This document shows, one piece after another, positions 25,042 to 30,030 of a stretch of DNA of 30,030 nt. The first letter of the stretch is position 1. The number at the start of each line of letters is the position of its first letter. The DNA is from CAYNZP01 sp964401835 (GTDB lineage: Bacteria > Planctomycetota > Phycisphaerae > SM23-33), in NCBI GenBank assembly GCA_964401835.1, contig CAYNZP010000019.1:1-30030 (forward strand), in the 5' to 3' direction. The translations under genes and the position numbers were made by a program. Below the pieces are notes generated by a model, which was given only the letters and a program-made list of their open reading frames with translations, was not told the DNA's origin and searched no databases.

Positions 25042-27021
25042 TTAATATACGTTGCTGTCGTATCTGCATCCCGGATCCCGTGGGTTGCCCAACTCTTGAA
25101 GCCTTGCCAGCAGTGGATGGCGTTGGCCTGACATTCCCGGCCCTACGAACCAACGATAATTCACCCAAAATTCACCGTAAACGTACTGTCCCTTTGATTG
25201 GTTGACAAAGGCCCAGTACGCTTGCCAAGCCCGGGTCGCTTCCATAGCGAGAAAACAGAATCGATCAACTTCGGATGTGTTTGAAGGTACTTTTGGCAAA
25301 CCATCCTCATCGATTCCACCGATCTCATACACAGCCAGGGTGGCTCGGCAAGCGTCGCAAAACAATCGAGTATAGCGTAAGCCACATTCAAGAAACTCGG
25401 TACGGGCAAGCGATGCATCATCATGTGATACCAATTGCTTAGCCTGATTAAGGTCAGCCTGGCGCTGCGTAAGGAATTCCTCGGGGTACAAATGTGCCAG
25501 TGACAGATAGGGCAAGGGTGTCGATGGAAGGTTCGACCCGCTGGATGTATTCTGCCATTGCGATGCAAAGTTGTTCAAAAAACACCTAATCGTATCAGCG
25601 CCTGCACCAAAACCGCTTCGGCAAAAGTCGTCCATCACATCCTCAGCCGAGATGCTTATATCCCAAAGACACCGGCCCAGTACGAAAAAGTTGATACCGT
25701 TAATGGCGAAGCCCGTACTGGGTTGCGTAGCGAAGTATCGCACTCCGGCGTTGTGATATTCACGCACACACCTTTCGACAAGCTTTGGAAAGAGCCGATG
25801 AACTTCCGGCCAAGCACCCTGGCTGAAGTAGTCATAAATTCCCAATGCCGGCACTGATTTGGCCATCTCTCGAATCCGCTCCAATTCGGTTTGGTGATTT
25901 TGGGCATGCCAGAGCGAGTGGCTCTGGACACAGTATTGGCCAATGATACGCTCATCAAGGTGATAAGTTACGGGCGGACGGCGAAACTGTGCATAAAGGA
26001 GGATCAACAAACTGCAGGTGGGACAACGATGGGAGACTTTCTCTATAACTTGGTTTGCCTGCCAAATTACTCGGTCGGTGATGGATCTTTGTTGGCTTCG
26101 CTCAGCATCGCCAACTTCATCTGTGATTTCATCGAAGTGCTCACATGCGGTAACGTTCTCGGCACCTGCTTGACGATCAATCTCCAAGCATTCCGGGCAC
26201 TCACACGTGGACCCACCATCGTTGAGTGCAATACTGCAAACATCCAAATTTTTCTCTTTGTCAAATCGGGCATTGACATACTCAGCCATTAGTTCGATTA
26301 CCTTGGGATTGGACAAACAAGGTTGATTGCCATGCTTTCCGTCGTGTGGATTGGCATCACGGTGACCCTCGGAAAGAGAATAAATTTCCGGATGTGTTTT
26401 GCCATAAACCTCCGCCGGCGCAATTTCCGACCATCGGTGCCCGTCTGCAATCTTAAGCCCACCAAAACGATTTCGTCTGCACCAGGTTTCAAATTCACGA
26501 ATATACTGCAATGGCAAACCCAAGACACTGTGCAGCGTCGTATTGTAGTCCATGGCTTGAAATAGGGGACCGCCTACTCCAATATGCCGCCATGCGTAGT
26601 CGGGTTTATGTCGCCACGTGCCTATGGGAAAACTCAAATCGCTGTGGTGTGGGATAACCTCACCCAATGGTCCAGGCCACAGCCAACGGGCACCGATCGC
26701 CTTTTCCAGAAACCAGTATACTGCATGCGATACGGCTTCATCAGTACGGCCTCGAAGCTCGATCCGTTCAGCCGAGGCATCTACCTCGAACTCTTCCTGG
26801 CTTAATGGTGCAAGATAGTCCAGGTGCAAAACCAGCGCAACTGGCAGCTTATTCTCCACGCCGGGTTTTGCCTGCGGGATCGACGTACCCAAACTCCGGC
26901 TAAGACAGCGGATCAACTCGTCAGCAGGTTCAAGCAGCGTTTCGGCGCGTTGCAAAGGTGAACGGTTGACGCAGAAAAGCACCTTTTCATCATGAGCTAA
27001 TACCACTTTTTCTGAAACCAT
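25042..27021 (-). CDS. DUF4838-like glycoside-hydrolase-related protein
   Basis: 659 residues. The N-terminal 120 residues (PVALVLHLDYLAPLSQEEF, then IELRGRTDEAVSHAVYWFLE) resemble the alpha-glucuronidase/GH20-type accessory domain. It continues through KAIGARWLWPGPLGEVIPHH to a barrel region with VCSIALNDGGSTCECPECLE, the CxCxxC signature of DUF4838 proteins. The C-terminus is helical. Homologues are usually secreted, but no signal peptide is visible here and no better upstream start exists, so it may be cytoplasmic or have lost its leader. It is separated from lacI by 563 bases. Its role is probably polysaccharide or glycoside handling; the reaction is unknown. Confidence 0.75.
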   Translation of the reverse strand: MVSEKVVLAHDEKVLFCVNRSPLQRAETLLEPADELIRCLSRSLGTSIPQAKPGVENKLPVALVLHLDYLAPLSQEEFEVDASAERIELRGRTDEAVSHAVYWFLEKAIGARWLWPGPLGEVIPHHSDLSFPIGTWRHKPDYAWRHIGVGGPLFQAMDYNTTLHSVLGLPLQYIREFETWCRRNRFGGLKIADGHRWSEIAPAEVYGKTHPEIYSLSEGHRDANPHDGKHGNQPCLSNPKVIELMAEYVNARFDKEKNLDVCSIALNDGGSTCECPECLEIDRQAGAENVTACEHFDEITDEVGDAERSQQRSITDRVIWQANQVIEKVSHRCPTCSLLILLYAQFRRPPVTYHLDERIIGQYCVQSHSLWHAQNHQTELERIREMAKSVPALGIYDYFSQGAWPEVHRLFPKLVERCVREYHNAGVRYFATQPSTGFAINGINFFVLGRCLWDISISAEDVMDDFCRSGFGAGADTIRCFLNNFASQWQNTSSGSNLPSTPLPYLSLAHLYPEEFLTQRQADLNQAKQLVSHDDASLARTEFLECGLRYTRLFCDACRATLAVYEIGGIDEDGLPKVPSNTSEVDRFCFLAMEATRAWQAYWAFVNQSKGQYVYGEFWVNYRWFVGPGMSGQRHPLLARLQELGNPRDPGCRYDSNVY

Positions 27022-27216
27022 GCTTACAATTACTCCAACGTATGCAGTTGATTTGTCAACAATGCTTTTATCCGACTTTTTATACGGATTATATTTCTTG
27101 TCTATCCAACATATCCTAGGTACAAGTTACACGCAAGCGTGATTCTATTCTGACCTGCCCCATCTTAGTGCCAAGTTGAATGCAAGATTTCCGATTAACT
27201 TTTCATGTTGCCTCGG

Positions 27217-27259
27217 CGTATTCTGAAGTACGAAGCGTAGCGGAGTTCGAAGGAATACG
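27217..27259. repeat. Imperfect palindrome, possible REP-like intergenic element
   Basis: CGTATTC (27217-27223) and GAATACG (27253-27259) flank the run GAAGCGTAGCGGAGTTCGAA. Such 'GAAGCG-AGCGGAG' palindromes look like short dispersed intergenic repeats. It sits between the DUF4838-like start and the Gfo/Idh stop, where it could end or stabilise transcripts. Only one copy is in this window. Confidence 0.35.
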
Positions 27260-27319
27260 TCATCGCGCAAACTCAATTGTAGGTAGCAATATATAAATTG
27301 GTTTTAAAACAAACACATG

Positions 27320-28456
27320 CTATTTCCCTCTGAAAAATTCGTGGCTTGCATCCAAATCCAACGGCAAAGAGATTTCTTTTCCTTTGTCGGCGGAAATTTG
27401 AGCGGCCCAGCCGATTTCGGCTATGGTAGCTGAATTGACGAAACTAAGCGGTGACTTCTGGCCGTTCTTTACACACTCAATAAAGTGGCCGATGCACGCA
27501 CCAGTCTGGTGTTCGATTACATCACCGCTATCGGGTGTTGTCGTATCTCCTGGCCAGGCTAGGTCTTCACAGCCATCGGTTCGGCAGCGCTTGGCGTCCA
27601 ATGGATAAATCCACTTGCTATCCGTAGACTTTTGTGACCAGTATCTCACCTTCTGCGGCCTATCCAGTTGTGAATCAAATATAAACGCACCTTCCGTACC
27701 GAAAAGGTTATGATATGCATCATAACCGTTACCGGTATCGATATTGCCAAAGCAGAAACCCGTCGCACCATTATCGAACTTGACGAGGATGTTCCATACA
27801 GGGTCTGCCTCGAAGCCGCGAACCTTGGCCGGCATGGAAGTGGCATAAACACCGACTGGCTTGGCCTGCGGGCTCATCAAGTTTACTATGACCGATATCG
27901 AATGGTTAATACCCATACCAATCGCATCGCCCATTATATCCTTGTTTAGCTTCCAAACTTTGTCACCGGCAATATTGACCGGATGACGATAATTGACCTG
28001 GATCTGTGTTATCTGGCCAAATTCGCTATCAGCGACCATGTCGCGAAGATGGCTTTCCATCGTATCGAAGTTAAGGATATAATCGACGAAGGTAATCAGA
28101 TTGGGATTGGCTTTTTCCAACTCGATTTCTTTGCAGAAGTCATCGAATGATGTGGCCGCGGGTTTTTCGCAGAAAACGTGTTTGCCAGCTTCCATAGCAG
28201 CGATCGCCTGGGGGCCGTGGAAACTGTTGGGGCTGACCAACCAGACCGCATCTATATCAGGATTGCTGATGATCTTTTTATAATCGTCTATTAACAAGTC
28301 CGGTGATAGGCTGAGATTGGCAAGCACCTCTCTGCCACGCTGGGTATTCTTCTCGGACAACGCAAGTATCTCAACATCTTCACGCTCGGCCAGTTGTTCA
28401 AGCTGACATGTACCCATCCAACCCGCCCCTACAAAACCAACTTTGACTTTTTTCAT
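27320..28456 (-). CDS. Gfo/Idh/MocA-family oxidoreductase
   Basis: 378 residues, slightly long for the family. Rossmann loop GFVGAGWMGTCQLEQLA (about 8-24), NAD(P)-side VSPNSFHGPQAI and lysine motif CEKPAAT are present. The second half has IMGDAIGMGINHSISVIVNL, the conserved Asp/His region of the catalytic domain. An AAAGGA site precedes ATG 28456. It is the last intact gene before the transposon debris and reads toward the DUF4838-like gene, 298 bases away. Likely a sugar or cyclitol dehydrogenase; substrate unknown. Confidence 0.92.
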   Translation of the reverse strand: MKKVKVGFVGAGWMGTCQLEQLAEREDVEILALSEKNTQRGREVLANLSLSPDLLIDDYKKIISNPDIDAVWLVSPNSFHGPQAIAAMEAGKHVFCEKPAATSFDDFCKEIELEKANPNLITFVDYILNFDTMESHLRDMVADSEFGQITQIQVNYRHPVNIAGDKVWKLNKDIMGDAIGMGINHSISVIVNLMSPQAKPVGVYATSMPAKVRGFEADPVWNILVKFDNGATGFCFGNIDTGNGYDAYHNLFGTEGAFIFDSQLDRPQKVRYWSQKSTDSKWIYPLDAKRCRTDGCEDLAWPGDTTTPDSGDVIEHQTGACIGHFIECVKNGQKSPLSFVNSATIAEIGWAAQISADKGKEISLPLDLDASHEFFRGK

Positions 28457-28469
28457 TCTGCTATATCCT

Positions 28470-28782
28470 TTAACTTCTATATCCTGCTGTGAATGCTACT
28501 TCTCCATGTTTTCCGAATCTTAGCGCCCAAGGCCGGAGTTGTTTGGCCATGTCGTTCTTGATAACCGGATACCACGCCTTCAACTCACGCGTTGGTTTGG
28601 AAACTAAGTCGTTTATAGCTAAACAGGCCTTACCGTCCAAAAAAAGGATCGGCTGATGGAAAAGGTACATGACCTTTATAGAGATCGCAAGCCGATATAT
28701 TTAACACGGTACCAACAGCGTCATGAATGGCTTCATCAAACGGAATTGCGCACATCGTGCGAGCCAAACTTGTGGATTCGCT
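28470..28782 (-). pseudogene. Frameshifted C-terminal remnant of an unknown gene
   Basis: On the minus strand one frame reads TSLARTMCAIPFDEAIHDAV and GTVLNISACDLYKGHVPF (about 28779-28664). Another frame then continues to a natural-looking end, QLRPWALRFGKHGEVAFTAG, with its stop at 28470, only 13 bases before the Gfo/Idh start. The two frames join near 28660 and together look like the last 100 residues of one gene that headed this operon and lost its 5' part. I do not recognise the family. Confidence 0.4.
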
Positions 28783-28867
28783 TCATGACGTAACCATTCA
28801 CAGAAATTTTTGCATAATTGGCAATAATATCTTGCGCGATTTTGGTTGAGGTGGTACACAATGGCGA

Positions 28868-29293
28868 ATGAGCCGTCTGGAACTACAAATCTGAGCTTTG
28901 ACGCGGCAAGTGGATTTGTTGACGGCTCGAAAAGAACTCCTCCAACTCATCCAAGCCGCCGTCATCTGATATTGTTGATCCTCAGCCGGGCCGGAAGAAA
29001 AAGAAGAAACGCAAAATTGGCGGCCAAAGGGGTCATTTAAAGTTCACTCGGCCAATGTTTGAAGCTGCCGAAGGATATTCGCAAGGCCGGCCTGTTCTCG
29101 CCACGGATGACGGCATTGACGGGTTATCTCAAGGCACGTTGTCATATGAGCTACTCGACATTGCGGTCGTTTTTGAGGACAAAATGAACCTTCATGTAAG
29201 TCAGGGTTTTCTGTCGAAAAATATGTACCAGAAAGCCTCGTTCGCCTTGCAGGGAGCTTGGGCAATCGCAATCATCTCCAACTATTCTGGATG
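28868..29293 (+). pseudogene. IS66-family transposase remnant in several frames
   Basis: Three frames give consecutive pieces of an IS66 TnpC protein. First is a coiled-coil start, MSRLELQI-stop-ALTRQVDLLTA (28868-28919). Next is the signature RLEKNSSNSSKPPSSD with a Lys-rich stretch and GGQRGHLKFTRPMFEA (28920-29066). Then comes KDIRKAGLFSPRMTALTGYL and KARCHMSYSTLRSF (about 29073-29180), ending in a TGA. A shift back gives MNLHVSQGFLSKNMYQKASF (29184 onward). A stop codon, at least two frameshifts and an internal deletion show it is dead. Full TnpC proteins are about 450-520 residues; the catalytic DDE core is absent. Confidence 0.85.
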
Positions 29294-29487
29294 TGGGTAG
29301 GAATGTATGAAAAATAATTTGCAATATGAAAAGAAAAAAATTTATTTGCAATTAAATAGGAAGCGTACTATATATTCACTACTGTTCGGTTAACTTAAAT
29401 CAAATTTGCTTTAACCTTAGTATTTACAAATGGTTGTGAGAGAAAATGGCCGTAATCGATTTGAAATTTGAACGCTTGTTCTGTCAT

Positions 29488-29511
29488 CCTTTGCCACTGA
29501 CAAGGCAAAGG
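29488..29511 (+). promoter_or_regulatory. Hairpin sequestering the transposase ribosome-binding site
   Basis: CCTTTGCC (29488-29495) pairs perfectly with GGCAAAGG (29504-29511) around an eight-base loop. The right arm overlaps the AAAGGAG site (29507-29513) of the ORF starting at 29522. Such hairpins are known in insertion sequences to block translation of transposase from read-through transcripts. Confidence 0.6.
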
Positions 29512-29521
29512 AGCGTGACGT

Positions 29522-29770
29522 ATGAATAGCGGCAGAACAATTTTCTCCCAACTCATCCAGTATGTGCCGATATGGATTGCGGTCTCTACCTATGTCCTGG
29601 TCGCAATAGCCAAGAAGAGTTTAGCTCTCGAACACAGCCTCTACACAATTTTGCAGATTCTCAGCGTCACTCTTTTCGAGAAAACGCCCATTTTACAGGC
29701 TTTTTGCGACTACTGTTACAAAACGGAAAACACTACAATTTATAACCACCGTAATTTATTCGACTTATAA
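29522..29770 (+). pseudogene. IS4-family transposase with its middle deleted
   Basis: The 82-residue ORF joins the transposase N-terminus (MNSGRTIFSQLIQYVP) to a C-terminus (IWIAVSTYVLVAIAKKSLAL, then ILQILSVTLFEKTPILQAF and the end NLFDL). Both pieces match DUF4372-type IS4 transposases of about 380-400 residues. Roughly 300 residues, including the DDE catalytic core, are gone, yet the fusion stays in frame. The protein cannot be an active transposase; whether it has a regulatory effect is unknown. Confidence 0.75.
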
Positions 29771-29816
29771 CCGGGCACTAGTGACTCTATAGATAGAATT
29801 ATTGAAGGTGAATTAT

Positions 29817-30030
29817 ATGAACTTGAAGTTAAAGGGCTTAATAGCAGCGCCGCATACACCTATGCATCCGGATTGCAGTATAAATTTCGACATGATTGAT
29901 GAGCAAGCTCGCATATTATCCGAAAATGATGTTCAAGGAGCATTTATTTGTGGGACAACTGGCGAGGGTATGTCTCTAACCATAGATGAACGTCTTCGAA
30001 TGGCAGAACATTGGGTTGCTGTTGCGAAGA
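29817..30030 (+). CDS. DapA/NanA-family aldolase, 5' part only
   Basis: ATG 29817 follows GAAGGTG and gives 71 residues before the window ends. They read MNLKLKGLIAAPHTPMHPD and later GAFICGTTGEGMSLTIDERL, the N-terminus and the conserved GTTGE loop of the dihydrodipicolinate synthase/N-acetylneuraminate lyase family (about 300 residues, class I Schiff-base aldolases). In a sugar-degrading locus a sialic acid, keto-deoxy sugar acid or related aldolase is more likely than lysine synthesis. The IS4-type element ends 33 bases upstream and may have displaced the original promoter. Confidence 0.88.
   Translation, partial: MNLKLKGLIAAPHTPMHPDCSINFDMIDEQARILSENDVQGAFICGTTGEGMSLTIDERLRMAEHWVAVAK

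Larger units (their letters stand above)
29376..29784 (+). mobile_element. 409-bp internally deleted IS4-family element
   Basis: The ends TCACTACTGTTCGG (29376-29389) and CCGGGCACTAGTGA (29771-29784) are inverted repeats matching at 11 of 14 positions. Between them lie a hairpin leader and a short in-frame ORF joining both ends of an IS4-type transposase. The structure is a non-autonomous, MITE-like derivative that could only move with transposase supplied elsewhere. No convincing target-site duplication is visible; CTATA occurs on both flanks, but out of register. Confidence 0.7.

Noticed and set aside
1..30030. CRISPR arrays, rRNA genes, riboswitches
   Set aside because: No regularly spaced repeats, rRNA-like sequence or recognisable riboswitch core was seen on reading both strands.

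Overview
The window looks like the chromosome of a heterotrophic, polysaccharide-degrading bacterium. The best guess is a PVC-group organism (Planctomycetota of the Phycisphaerae type, or Lentisphaerota). This is inferred from repeated Gfo/Idh/MocA oxidoreductases, a sugar ABC importer whose solute-binding domain is fused to a permease, DUF4838-like and GH123/DUF6067-like proteins, and a planctomycete-style integrase stub beside a tRNA. No taxonomic marker gene is present, so this is inference.

Region 1 (1-4395) is a decayed integrated element. It begins with the 3' end of a tRNA, probably tRNA-Pro, at 1-34. Next come a truncated integrase N-terminus, a 5'-truncated small gene, a HerA/DUF87 ATPase carrying a C-terminal PD-(D/E)XK-like nuclease domain, and three genes on the opposite strand: a small nuclease-fold-like protein, a coiled-coil protein and a multi-pass membrane protein. 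The last two share one reading frame and are separated only by a TAG. The region ends in a cut-off zinc-ribbon ORF that abuts an AraC gene.

Region 2 (4396-28456) is a large sugar-utilisation locus. An AraC regulator diverges from a plus-strand operon: zinc alcohol dehydrogenase, UroD-like protein, Gfo/Idh/MocA oxidoreductase. A second plus-strand set follows a strong palindrome: GH38 alpha-mannosidase-like protein, broken PfkB-type kinase, D-lyxose/mannose isomerase, HAD phosphatase. On the minus strand are a DUF4838-like protein, a LacI regulator with a good promoter, a secreted glycosidase-like protein, a solute-binding-protein/permease fusion, a second permease with a roughly 465-residue insert, a TIM-barrel isomerase/epimerase and two more Gfo/Idh/MocA enzymes. 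No ABC ATPase is encoded.

Together the enzymes resemble the parts list of the E. coli ycj cluster: binding protein, two permeases, Zn dehydrogenase, TIM-barrel epimerase, Gfo/Idh dehydrogenase, HAD mutase/phosphatase and LacI regulator. In that cluster a sugar is oxidised at C3, epimerised and re-reduced. A mannoside-directed variant is a reasonable hypothesis.

Region 3 (28457-30030) is a graveyard: a frameshifted gene remnant, an IS66 transposase remnant in several frames, and a 409-bp internally deleted IS4-family element with terminal inverted repeats. The window ends in the start of a DapA/NanA-family aldolase gene.
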